Of a stretch of 9,774 nucleotides of DNA, positions 1-6,723 are shown in pieces. Position 1 is the stretch's first letter. Every line of letters begins with the position of its first letter. Source of the stretch: an uncultured Clostridia bacterium (GTDB lineage Bacteria > Bacillota > Clostridia > Lachnospirales > Anaerotignaceae); the NCBI GenBank assembly GCA_947036475.1, contig CAMQRG010000063.1, positions 1 through 9,774 on the forward strand. The letters run 5' to 3'. A program made the position numbers and the translations under genes. The notes beneath the pieces were generated by a model. It had not been told where the DNA came from and ran no database searches. It was given only the letters and a program-made list of their open reading frames with translations.

Positions 1-884
1 TCTGTTTCCTTTGCCAGAATATACGCCACAACAGGCTCCGGCGTCAGAGTTTTATATTTCGCATCTTTTACAAAGTCCATCAGATAGTCGTCGCAGGCTT
101 TTTCAAACACCGTAAAGCCCTGATCCATATAGCTTTCGCAGAGCACGCCATGCGCCGTATCCTTCAATACGGCAATCGCACTGTCGCTCTTGAAAGCGCG
201 CAGCAGCGTTTCCGTATCCAAATCGCCGCCGGGAACGATGCTTTCCAAAAGTTCCTGCTCCGAACGTCTTGTTTCGCGGATGCGCAGCAGTGTTTTCAGA
301 TTCGTTACATCTGCCAGCCTGCGGATATATTTGATTACAAATTCATTTCCCAGCTTTTTCGCCGCCGCAGTCATGTTCCGGAAGCATGCTTTATCCAGAA
401 TGGTATCCACATACCGTCCGTTTTTTGTCTTTGCGTAAACGTCAATGGCTTCTTCCACAGCCCTGCCGATATAAGGCAGTTCGCTGTAATTGCGTTCGCG
501 GAAATGGCGGCGGATATCCTCAATGGGGAGCGTGCCGCCCTTCACCATAAACTTCCGCCCGCTGACGTCGGAAATTTCTTCCTTAATCAGCACTTTGATG
601 TTATGATAGTCGTTTTTGAACAGGAAGATGTTCATAAACGTTTCGTTGGGGATGAGCTTCTGAATGGATTCATAAGATTCCTCCAGATTGTTCTGAATCA
701 TCTCCTCGAAATCATGCACATCGCGCACCTGCGTTTTGCCGTAATCCGTATCTGCAAGCAGGCGCAGAGCCTCCTCCGCATTTTTCGCCTCTGCCATCTG
801 CATCAGCTTCTGCTTTGTCAGCAGCTTATTTTCCATCGCGCGCACGCTTGCGACGGCGAAAGGGTAAATCTTGTTTTTAGCCAT
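1..884 (-). CDS. ntpC: V-type ATPase subunit C (partial, runs off left edge)
   Basis: This is the AC39/subunit C (yeast d-like) part of a bacterial V-type ATPase. It sits as a socket between the central rotor shaft and the membrane rotor ring. The frame reads from an ATG at 884 through 294 codons and is still open at the window edge; the family is usually about 320-340 residues, so only the C-terminal end should be missing. The N-terminus begins MAKNKIYPFAVASVRAMENK, and a family-typical NDYHNIKVLIKEE segment lies near residues 94-106. A strong AAGGAGGGGG ribosome binding site lies just upstream (about 891-900), and the gap to ntpE is only 14 bases. It belongs to the same operon as ntpE, ntpK, ntpI and ntpF. 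The assignment is by family pattern and operon position. Confidence 0.9.
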   Translation of the reverse strand, partial: MAKNKIYPFAVASVRAMENKLLTKQKLMQMAEAKNAEEALRLLADTDYGKTQVRDVHDFEEMIQNNLEESYESIQKLIPNETFMNIFLFKNDYHNIKVLIKEEISDVSGRKFMVKGGTLPIEDIRRHFRERNYSELPYIGRAVEEAIDVYAKTKNGRYVDTILDKACFRNMTAAAKKLGNEFVIKYIRRLADVTNLKTLLRIRETRRSEQELLESIVPGGDLDTETLLRAFKSDSAIAVLKDTAHGVLCESYMDQGFTVFEKACDDYLMDFVKDAKYKTLTPEPVVAYILAKET

Positions 885-898
885 GCTTTACCCCCTCC

Positions 899-1459
899 TT
901 AAAACAGAATACCTGCCACGATTTGTTGGATTTCCTCTTTTTCCACGTTAATGATTGATGCAAAAGAATAATTATATTCAATATCACCGTTTTTCACGAT
1001 AAAGCCGCCGCCAATATCGCCGGTCTTTTCAGAAAGGGTAAAACCCTTTTCCGCGATAACGTCAGCCAGACGCTTTTGATCTTTCTGAGAAACGATGATT
1101 TCCGTACCACAGGATTTATCCAGACGTTCCAGCATGCCGCCAATGACCTTCGCATATTCCGCATCGTCCAAAGAGGAAAGACGCTTCTCCGCTTCGGCAA
1201 TAATATCGGCAAGGATGCTCTGCTTTTTCTCCAGCACAGCTTTTTTCGCCTGCATTTCCGCACCGGAAATCTCCTTTGCGCGTGCCTTGCTGGCTTCGTC
1301 CTCTGCGTATCTGTCGAAAACGTCCGCTTCCTTGTCTGCCTTATCCTGTGCGATCCGGAGAATCTCGTCAGCCTCTTTCTGGGCTTTATCCAGTATGGAT
1401 TTTGCCGCTTCTTCTGCCTCCGCTATGATTTTATCAATGATAATTTTACCATCATTCAT
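899..1459 (-). CDS. ntpE: V-type ATPase subunit E (peripheral stalk)
   Basis: Subunit E pairs with the small F/G-type subunit to form the peripheral stalk that holds the catalytic A3B3 head against rotation. The 186-residue product has a long charged alpha-helical N-terminal half (residues about 1-95, rich in Ala, Lys, Glu and Asp, typical of the E coiled coil) followed by a compact C-terminal domain with the pattern GGFIVKNGDIEYNYSF, as seen in this family. E. hirae NtpE is of similar length. I chose the ATG at 1459 (MNDGKIIIDKI) over an in-frame ATG at 1483 because an AAGGAGG site lies about 11 bases upstream of 1459 and inside the longer version. The gene is separated from ntpK by about 360 non-coding bases, which is unusual for this operon, and is followed closely by ntpC. 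Confidence 0.9.
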   Translation of the reverse strand: MNDGKIIIDKIIAEAEEAAKSILDKAQKEADEILRIAQDKADKEADVFDRYAEDEASKARAKEISGAEMQAKKAVLEKKQSILADIIAEAEKRLSSLDDAEYAKVIGGMLERLDKSCGTEIIVSQKDQKRLADVIAEKGFTLSEKTGDIGGGFIVKNGDIEYNYSFASIINVEKEEIQQIVAGILF

Positions 1460-1554
1460 AGGAGTGTTCTCCTCCTTCTCCAATAAGTAAGTGTAAAATT
1501 CCTTCCGCAGTACACCGCTCGAGGCCTCTCAGCCCAGCCGTATACTCAGGTTTT

Positions 1555-1807
1555 TCGCAGTGCCTCATTCGCAGTCCCTTCGGGCCTGCTCATGTGTGCT
1601 CTCGCACTATGCGTCCGGTCTGCTCCGCTGCTCCATATGCAGGCATGTTCCGCCGCATCTCAGCCCTTACGCGCACCACATCTCCTCGCAGTGCCTCATT
1701 CGCAGCCCCTTCGGGCCTGCTCATGTGTGCTCTCGCACTATGCGTATGGTCTGATTTGCTGCTCCATATGCAGGCATGTTCCGCCGCATCTCAGCCCTTA
1801 CGCGCAC
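1555..1807. repeat. Tandem 131-bp repeat between ntpK and ntpE
   Basis: Two near-identical 122-bp copies, 1555-1676 and 1686-1807, are separated by a 9-base spacer, giving a period of exactly 131. I count six substitutions between copies, five of them clustered around 1612-1625 versus 1743-1756. A further TCTCAGCCC at 1527-1535 sits exactly 131 bases before its counterpart at 1658-1666, suggesting a decayed third copy on the left. Each unit contains small self-complementary pieces on the minus strand (GTGC-GAGA-GCAC; GCAG-CCC-GAA-GGG-CTGC with one internal mismatch). A period of 131 is not a multiple of three, so the array is not a coding tandem. The repeat starts 11 bases after the ntpK stop codon and, with its flanks, fills the 1460-1818 gap. 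No protein gene is seen there. Confidence 0.9.
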
Positions 1808-1818
1808 TGCTCGTTATA

Positions 1819-2301
1819 TCAGATCTGAATACCATTCAGCATCAGGAAGGAAACAAGCAGGGCAAGAACGGCATATGTTTCTACCATCGCTGCAAACAGC
1901 ATACCTTTTGCCAGTTCGCTGGGCTTTTTGCCTACCAGCATTACACCGGCAGCCGCAGCCTTACCCTGAGAAATACCGGAGATCAGGCCAACAAAAGCGA
2001 TAGGCATGCAGGCTGCAAAAATAGATGCGCCCTGAACAACGGAAAGCTCTGCCATGCTGCCGCTCAGCAGGCCAACCTTAACCATTACAATGAATGCAAT
2101 CAGCAGACCATAAATACCCTGTGTACCAGGCAGAGCCTGCAGCAGCAGAACCTGACCGAATTTATTCGGGTCTTCGGAAACAACGCCCGCAGCCGCTTCA
2201 CCGGCGATGCCAACGCCTTTCGCGCTGCCGATGCCTGCAAACAGGGCAGCCAGAGCCCCGCCAAGTAATGCCAAAAATTCACCGCTAATTAAGTTACTCA
2301 T
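1819..2301 (-). CDS. ntpK: V-type ATPase subunit K (rotor ring proteolipid)
   Basis: This 160-residue membrane protein forms the ion-carrying rotor ring. It is a fused double hairpin of four membrane helices (about 8-30, 51-75, 88-112, 132-156), like the 156-residue E. hirae NtpK. The ion-binding carboxylate is Glu141, in FAAMVETYAVL. The other Na+ ligands known from the E. hirae ring structure are also present: Leu57, Thr60, Gln61 and Tyr64 in LPGTQGIYG, and Gln112 in GISQGKAAAAG. The first hairpin lacks the carboxylate, as usual for this type. The start at 2301 (MSNLISGEF) has an AAGGAGG site eight bases upstream; a longer frame from 2358 lies inside ntpI and is not needed. The ATG overlaps the ntpI stop by eight bases (ATGAGTAA), pointing to coupled translation. 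Confidence 0.95.
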   Translation of the reverse strand: MSNLISGEFLALLGGALAALFAGIGSAKGVGIAGEAAAGVVSEDPNKFGQVLLLQALPGTQGIYGLLIAFIVMVKVGLLSGSMAELSVVQGASIFAACMPIAFVGLISGISQGKAAAAGVMLVGKKPSELAKGMLFAAMVETYAVLALLVSFLMLNGIQI

Positions 2302-4288
2302 TGTTTTTACCCTCCTTGAGAATCTTGATGTATTTTGTCTTTCTTTCAAACGGGACAAACGGTCTGCCGCCGCCCGTATAAAACTTACCGAAAAATTCTA
2401 CATACTGCAGCCTGCACGAATGGACGAATGCGCCCAGCGCGTTAATCGCGATATTGAATATTGTGCCGAACAGGAATACCACCAGCAGCAGTATCGTCCC
2501 GCCAACACCGCCACCCGCCAAAGAGCCGAGCATATTGATAACCTGTGCAACAACGCCCGTTGCAAGGCCCAGTGCAAGAAGTCTGGAATAGGAAAGCACA
2601 TCGGACAGATAGCTGGTGATGCCGTAGAGGCTGCCCAGACCGCCTTTGATTTTCCCGAAAATGCCTTTGTTTTTCCGACCGCCTGTCAGCAGAATGCCAA
2701 CCGCGCCAATAATCGCCATAATTTTGCCGACACCTGTCAGTCCGGCCGAAACGCTGCCGCCGAAGCCGAACATCACAATGCCGATCAGCAGGACATACCA
2801 AAGCCCGATATCAAACAGCGCATCCAGCGGATGTCCGTCGCGGATATGCATATACGCCTGTATTGCCATACCTGTAAACAGGTGGATCGCACCAAGTATC
2901 AAAGATACAACCAGCAGACGCATAGGCTCGTTGAGCGGGTTGAACCACAGCGGCTCAATGACGAAATCTTTATTGAATATCGTTTTTGCCGCTACCGTAA
3001 AGAAGTCACCGAACCAGCCGCCAAAGAGCAGACCCCAGATAAACGTGGAGATACCGCAGAAAAAGAACATCTTAATCATGCGGAACGTTGTGCCCTCCAG
3101 CTTATATTTCTTCAGCAGCACCGCGCAGCCAAGGGACAGGATAATACCATATGCCGCGTCACTGAGCATCATACCGAAGAAAATAAAGTAAAACGGTGCC
3201 AGAAATTTTGTCGGGTCGATGTCACTTCTGAAAGGGAGGCTGTACATTCCCGTAACTGCCTCGAAGGGCGTAACGAGGGAATTATTGTTCAGAAGCACAG
3301 GAACGTCCTCGTCCGGTGCGGGCTCCTCGATGTTATAATAACATTCATATTTTTTCAGCAGCTCCTCCACCTCCGGCTGTGCCGCTCTGGGCATCCAGCC
3401 GTCAAAATAAAATACTGCTTCCGTATTCAGCATATCGCCGATGATCCTCTCACCATCGCGCCGCATCACAAGATTATCATAAAGATACTCGATATTAGGA
3501 CGTGCCGGAGAAAGTTCCGCCAGCCTTTTCTGCTTTTCTGCAATGCCTGTTTCCAGTTCGCCTATGGTTTTTTCATGATGTTTCATGATTTCTGCCGGCG
3601 TGCCGTTCTGTTCGGAAAGAGCAATCGCTCCAAAATTGAACGGGCGAAGAGCCTCAAACAATTTATCCCGTTCTTCCTTCAGGCAGATAACGGAATAATA
3701 CCTCTGCTGTTTATCCGCGCTGATCTCCTCCACAACTGCGGAGGGTGCACCTTCCAGTGCCGCCGTAATCAGCTTTCCTGTATCTGTCTTTACCGGGGCA
3801 ACGCCCAGAATGACACAGGCGAACTCTGTTTCCTTTTCCTCCAGAGGAATATCCAGCTTTTCCCAGGGCTTCAGACCAGTGATCAGTGCGCGGAGACGGT
3901 TGATTTCCGTCTGGCTGTCCGCAATGCCCTTATAGGCCATCACTGCGGCGTCCACGTTCTTCTCGGTTTCCGTCTTAACCTGATCCATATAGTCTGCGAA
4001 CGTTGCCCTGTCCATCTCTTTTCTGGAAAGAAACAGCGGCTTCTTTGCGGAATCGTATTTGCCGATTGCCTCCAACGCAGTGCTGACACGCGCAATATCC
4101 GCCTCCAGACGGGAAACATCGGCGCTGTTACTGGTTCGGAAAATATCCGGCATCCACTCTTCATCGTTGACCGCGCCTTCCTGGGAATTGATTTCCACCA
4201 CACCCAGATGCATCAGTTCTCGGATAAAGGAAAACCGGCTGCTGTTCAAACCAATGACAGTAAGCTTCCGCATCTCAACAACTGCCAT
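2294..4288 (-). CDS. ntpI: V-type ATPase subunit I (membrane stator, a-subunit)
   Basis: Subunit I is the membrane stator that supplies the ion half-channels beside the K ring and anchors both peripheral stalks. The 664-residue product has a cytoplasmic N-terminal half (about 1-320, with coiled-coil segments near 85-130 and 220-270) and a C-terminal half with about seven to eight hydrophobic helices (from about 355 on). The motif SDVLSYSRLLALGLATG carries Arg569, matching the essential Arg573 of E. hirae NtpI by motif. A second conserved block, FVHSCRLQYVEFFGKFY, carries His623 and Arg626. The start chosen is ATG 4288 (MAVVEMRKLTVIGL), which matches the family N-terminus and overlaps the ntpF stop by 14 bases. 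An upstream TTG at 4300 and an ATG at 4273 are alternatives. Its ribosome binding site is weak, so it probably relies on coupling to ntpF. Confidence 0.95.
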   Translation of the reverse strand: MAVVEMRKLTVIGLNSSRFSFIRELMHLGVVEINSQEGAVNDEEWMPDIFRTSNSADVSRLEADIARVSTALEAIGKYDSAKKPLFLSRKEMDRATFADYMDQVKTETEKNVDAAVMAYKGIADSQTEINRLRALITGLKPWEKLDIPLEEKETEFACVILGVAPVKTDTGKLITAALEGAPSAVVEEISADKQQRYYSVICLKEERDKLFEALRPFNFGAIALSEQNGTPAEIMKHHEKTIGELETGIAEKQKRLAELSPARPNIEYLYDNLVMRRDGERIIGDMLNTEAVFYFDGWMPRAAQPEVEELLKKYECYYNIEEPAPDEDVPVLLNNNSLVTPFEAVTGMYSLPFRSDIDPTKFLAPFYFIFFGMMLSDAAYGIILSLGCAVLLKKYKLEGTTFRMIKMFFFCGISTFIWGLLFGGWFGDFFTVAAKTIFNKDFVIEPLWFNPLNEPMRLLVVSLILGAIHLFTGMAIQAYMHIRDGHPLDALFDIGLWYVLLIGIVMFGFGGSVSAGLTGVGKIMAIIGAVGILLTGGRKNKGIFGKIKGGLGSLYGITSYLSDVLSYSRLLALGLATGVVAQVINMLGSLAGGGVGGTILLLVVFLFGTIFNIAINALGAFVHSCRLQYVEFFGKFYTGGGRPFVPFERKTKYIKILKEGKNNE

Positions 4289-4601
4289 ACGTTCCCACAA
4301 CCTTTCCGATTACAGCCTTCACGGCCTCCTCTTTTTTCTGCGACGCCTGCTCTGCGATTTTCGCACAGCTTTCATCTGCTTCCTGCAGGATTTGTTGGAT
4401 TGCCTTTCGGCTTTCCTCTACTGCATTTGCCACAGACGCCTGTATTTCCTCTTTCCCATGCAGGCGCGCCTGCTCAAGCAGTTCCTGCTGCTGTTTCAGC
4501 GCGTTGGCCTTTTTCTCCTCCGCTTGTCTGGCGGCCTGCTGCTTGATTTCTACAGCGCGGCTTTCCGCCTCCACAATACTTTTCAGGATTTCATAAGCCA
4601 T
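4275..4601 (-). CDS. ntpF: V-type ATPase peripheral stalk subunit (NtpF/AtpH-like)
   Basis: This 108-residue protein is almost entirely a charged alpha-helical coiled coil (Glu, Gln, Lys and Ala rich, no membrane segment). It matches in size and composition the small peripheral stalk partner of subunit E, called NtpF in E. hirae (also annotated subunit G or H in clostridia). It is the first gene of the operon, directly before ntpI, which is the place of ntpF in E. hirae. The start is ATG 4601 (MAYEILKSIVEAES), with a GAGGTGAT site about eight bases upstream; a GTG at 4610 is in frame but lies on that site. Low-complexity sequence makes the family call depend largely on position and length. 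Confidence 0.85.
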   Translation of the reverse strand: MAYEILKSIVEAESRAVEIKQQAARQAEEKKANALKQQQELLEQARLHGKEEIQASVANAVEESRKAIQQILQEADESCAKIAEQASQKKEEAVKAVIGKVVGTYGSC

Positions 4602-4934
4602 TTGAATCACCTCTCTCGCTGCTTTTTTTGAAACCGCCTTCCCCGGATCGGCGGCAAGGTTGAAAAAAGGCCCTCTTCCATGTTATGTAATCAGACAAGG
4701 AAGAAAGCCATACCTGCACTTTAGAAACAACAGACCAACCAAAAAAACGCCCGGCCTATTGTTAAACTAATAACGCAAATAAATTCCAAGCTGAACCGTT
4801 TTCCTATCCATGACAAAGCGTTCCGTATTTTGCCGTTTTTCTAAAAACGAAATCTGTTTTTACGGGGATTCATAGCGCCGCATCCATACCTCCCCGAAAA
4901 ACTACGGTATGTATAAATACGCAACCACACCATC
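4602..4934 (-). promoter_or_regulatory. Long 5' leader of the V-ATPase operon
   Basis: From the predicted start site near 4934 to the ntpF ATG there are about 330 untranslated bases. Near the 5' end is a long hairpin: on the plus strand TTTTT-(A)-CGGGGA at 4857-4868 is complementary to TCCCCG-AAAAA at 4891-4901, eleven pairs with one bulge. Inside it, on the minus strand, GGAGG (4893-4889) precedes an ATG at 4883 by five bases, opening a seven-codon frame MRRYESP with a stop at 4862-4860. A weaker six-pair stem (GCCGCC/GGCGGT) lies near 4630-4655. No known riboswitch class was recognised. The leader call follows from the promoter call. Confidence 0.45.
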
Positions 4935-4940
4935 ATTTCA

Positions 4941-4969
4941 ATAATAAAGGATTTATGCGGTGTTGTCAA
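4941..4969 (-). promoter_or_regulatory. Predicted housekeeping (SigA-type) promoter for the V-ATPase operon
   Basis: On the minus strand a perfect TTGACA -35 box (4969-4964) is followed after exactly 17 bases by TATTAT (4946-4941), one mismatch from the -10 consensus. Transcription would start near 4934 and read toward ntpF. It is the best promoter-like pair I found in the 740-base gap upstream of the operon. Confidence 0.75.
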
Positions 4970-5283
4970 TGCTTTCTTGGATTTCGGGCTTTGTGAAAAA
5001 GCAAACGCAGTTTTTGCATGAAAATGCAGATTTTGTTTATTTTTCAAGGCTTTGCGCGTATTTCGCGCACGCGTTTTTTCGCCTCATCCCGCTTTTTTTC
5101 TGTTTTTGACAAATTTCGCGGCGTAAAATTGTGTAAACCTCCTAACAGAGTTTATGCAGCCCTGCCCTGTTAAAATTCTATCCTTCTGAGAGTTTTCATT
5201 CCTGAAAATATTTCCCACACTGTTTTTGCAGGAAGGACACTGCCCGGCTGCCCCCTGCGCCGCCCTCCTCTTCCCAAAACCAC
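4970..5283. other. Gene-free stretch between Nudix gene and V-ATPase promoter
   Basis: No open frame with a ribosome binding site and no recognisable RNA gene was found. It holds only small structures: a TGCGCG-TATTT-CGCGCA hairpin at 5053-5069 with a T run shortly after on the plus strand, and a TAACAG/CTGTTA inverted repeat at 5143-5148 and 5167-5172. No function is assigned. Confidence 0.5.
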
Positions 5284-5316
5284 AGAAAAACAGGCTGGCT
5301 GAGGCTCCGTTTTTCT
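5284..5316 (-). terminator. Possible terminator after the Nudix gene
   Basis: An eight-pair inverted repeat, AGAAAAAC (5284-5291) and GTTTTTCT (5309-5316), lies about 25 bases after the Nudix stop codon. Read on the minus strand it is a hairpin that ends in a T-rich arm. The stem is A/T rich and the loop long, so this is a weak call. Confidence 0.35.
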
Positions 5317-5340
5317 CACAAAAAAGGGCATATGGCTTAT

Positions 5341-5781
5341 TCAGCTCTTTGCTCTTTGCCCTTTGCCCACAGCAGCAAATGCCCTGTGGATATCACGTTT
5401 CAACCAGCTGGGGAGGTCACTGTCCTCGGCTTCGTCCTCCGTCAGCCAGTAAAAAGCCTCGTGTTCGCCGCTTAAACGCACCTCGCCCTCCAGCCAGCGG
5501 CAGGCATATGTAAATATGCATAGATGGATATGGTATTTAATCACGTCAAAAAGGGAAACCGGCAGACCAATGGCAGTTTCCAGCCCTGTTTCCTCGCGGA
5601 TTTCCCTGTGCAGACCGTCCTCGGCGCGTTCATAAAAATGCAGGCCGCCGCCGGGCAGGTCCCATTTCTGGCGGCTGTTCATATAACTGGACTGCATCTC
5701 GACCCTGGAACGGCAGAGCACCAATGCTTTATCTTCTTTTATGATAACGGCTTTTACTGCTACCGCAAAGTCGCGCTTCAT
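5341..5781 (-). CDS. Nudix hydrolase family protein
   Basis: A 146-residue soluble protein with a perfect Nudix box (G-x5-E-x7-RE-U-x-EE-x-G-U) from Gly45 to Leu67: GGLHFYE, then RE, then EETGL. These residues bind the metal and hydrolyse nucleoside-diphosphate-linked compounds. The sequence before the box (WDLPGGGLHFYE) and the length are typical of small Nudix enzymes. The substrate cannot be told from sequence alone; nucleotide sanitation (MutT-like) or nucleotide-sugar hydrolysis are both possible. The ATG at 5781 has an AAAGGAGA site about eight bases upstream. It lies 63 bases after hslO on the same strand and may be read from the same transcript, although a short hairpin with a T run sits between them. 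Confidence 0.9.
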   Translation of the reverse strand: MKRDFAVAVKAVIIKEDKALVLCRSRVEMQSSYMNSRQKWDLPGGGLHFYERAEDGLHREIREETGLETAIGLPVSLFDVIKYHIHLCIFTYACRWLEGEVRLSGEHEAFYWLTEDEAEDSDLPSWLKRDIHRAFAAVGKGQRAKS

Positions 5782-5813
5782 CAGCCTGTCTCCTTTCTAA
5801 CTGATTAAAAGTC

Positions 5814-5829
5814 AAAAACCTCAGAGGTT
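5814..5829 (-). terminator. Weak hairpin and T run between hslO and the Nudix gene
   Basis: On the minus strand AACCT-CTG-AGGTT is followed by a T run (TTTTT including the stem end), 16 bases after the hslO stop. Five pairs with a three-base loop make at best a partial terminator, which could lower Nudix expression relative to hslO. Confidence 0.3.
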
Positions 5830-5844
5830 CTCTTTTCTATCCCA

Positions 5845-6723
5845 TTATTTCGCTTCTTCCAGCAGACGGAGCAGGTCGGCCTCCGAAAAGTCATACTCCT
5901 TCGCACAAAAGTGGCAGTGCAGGTTCGCCCTGCCGTCCTCTTCTATGATTTTCTCCAGCTCCTCACGTCCAATACTAATCAATGCTTTCTCCACCCTCTG
6001 CCTGTCGCAGTTGCAGGTAAACGCAGCCGGCAGTCTGTCCAATATTCTCAGGCCCATATCCCCCAGCAAAAGTTCCAGTATCTCCTCCGGCGTTTTCCCA
6101 GCGTCCAACAGGTCCGTTACATAGGGCACATTTCTCAGCTTTTCTTCCAGCCGGGACACCATTCCTTCATCTGCGCCGGGCAGCAGCTGTATCATAAACC
6201 CTCCCGCGCACCGGATAGATGTATCCGTTTCCACCAGCACGCCCAGCCCCACAGCTGAGGGCGTCTGCTCGGACTGCGCAAAATAATACGTCAAATCCTC
6301 CGCGATTTCACCCGTCACAAGTTCTATCCGCCCCGCGTACGGCTCACGCATGCCAATGTCCTTTATCACATCCAAATATCCCGCGCCAACTGCCCCGCCG
6401 ACATCCAGTTTTCCCGGATATTTGTCCGGCAGTTCCACATTCGGGTTGAACACATACCCTTTCACCTGTCCGCGGCAATCGCCGGAAACTACAATCCCCT
6501 GCAAAGGGCCGTTGCCGCGTATCTGGAGCGTCACAAGGTCCTTCTCCCCCTTGAGCATGCTCCCCATCATCGCCGCAGCAGTCAGCAGCCTGCCCAACGC
6601 GGCAGAAGCCACAGGGGAAGTATGGTGAATCTCCCGCGCCTTCTGCACCAGTTCTCCTGTTGTCGCAGCAAACGCACGAATGCTGCCATTCCCAGCTGTT
6701 GCCCTTACGATATAATCGTTCAT
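5845..6723 (-). CDS. hslO: Hsp33 redox-regulated chaperone
   Basis: A 292-residue cytosolic chaperone that is switched on by oxidation: when its zinc-binding cysteines form disulfides, the protein unfolds in part and holds aggregating proteins. The full family length is present. The C-terminal redox switch has the signature pair Cys237-x-Cys239 (FTCNCDRQRVEKAL) and Cys270-x-x-Cys273 (LHCHFCAKEYDF). The N-terminal part shows the family pattern HHTSPVASAALGRLLTAAAMM and the block GNGPLQGIVVSGDCRGQVKGYV. The start at 6723 has a GGAGG site seven bases upstream. Its ATG overlaps the TGA of the preceding methyltransferase gene (ATGA), so the two are very likely co-translated. Confidence 0.97.
   Translation of the reverse strand: MNDYIVRATAGNGSIRAFAATTGELVQKAREIHHTSPVASAALGRLLTAAAMMGSMLKGEKDLVTLQIRGNGPLQGIVVSGDCRGQVKGYVFNPNVELPDKYPGKLDVGGAVGAGYLDVIKDIGMREPYAGRIELVTGEIAEDLTYYFAQSEQTPSAVGLGVLVETDTSIRCAGGFMIQLLPGADEGMVSRLEEKLRNVPYVTDLLDAGKTPEEILELLLGDMGLRILDRLPAAFTCNCDRQRVEKALISIGREELEKIIEEDGRANLHCHFCAKEYDFSEADLLRLLEEAK

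Noticed and set aside
1555..1807. CRISPR array or coding repeat
   Set aside because: The units are 122 bp with a 9-bp spacer and only two good copies, unlike CRISPR, and the 131-base period breaks any reading frame.
2207..4546. A 779-codon open frame on the plus strand opposite ntpI and ntpF
   Set aside because: It is fully antisense to clearly recognised genes, its translation is low in hydrophobic structure and rich in Cys, His, Gln and Asn, and it has no ribosome binding site. It is open because of the codon use of the genes opposite.
4621..4660. Hairpin with nearby T run before ntpF as an attenuator
   Set aside because: On the minus strand the stem is only six pairs and is followed by A-rich, not T-rich, sequence.
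4860..5047. A 68-codon minus-strand frame over the V-ATPase promoter
   Set aside because: It crosses the predicted -35/-10 pair, has no good start signal and no recognisable protein pattern.
5053..5080. Hairpin TGCGCG-TATTT-CGCGCA followed by a T run on the plus strand, looking like a terminator
   Set aside because: No plus-strand gene lies upstream that it could terminate; it may be chance in A/T-rich DNA.
5106..5137. TTGACA on the plus strand as a promoter
   Set aside because: No matching -10 box at 16-18 bases and no gene downstream on that strand.
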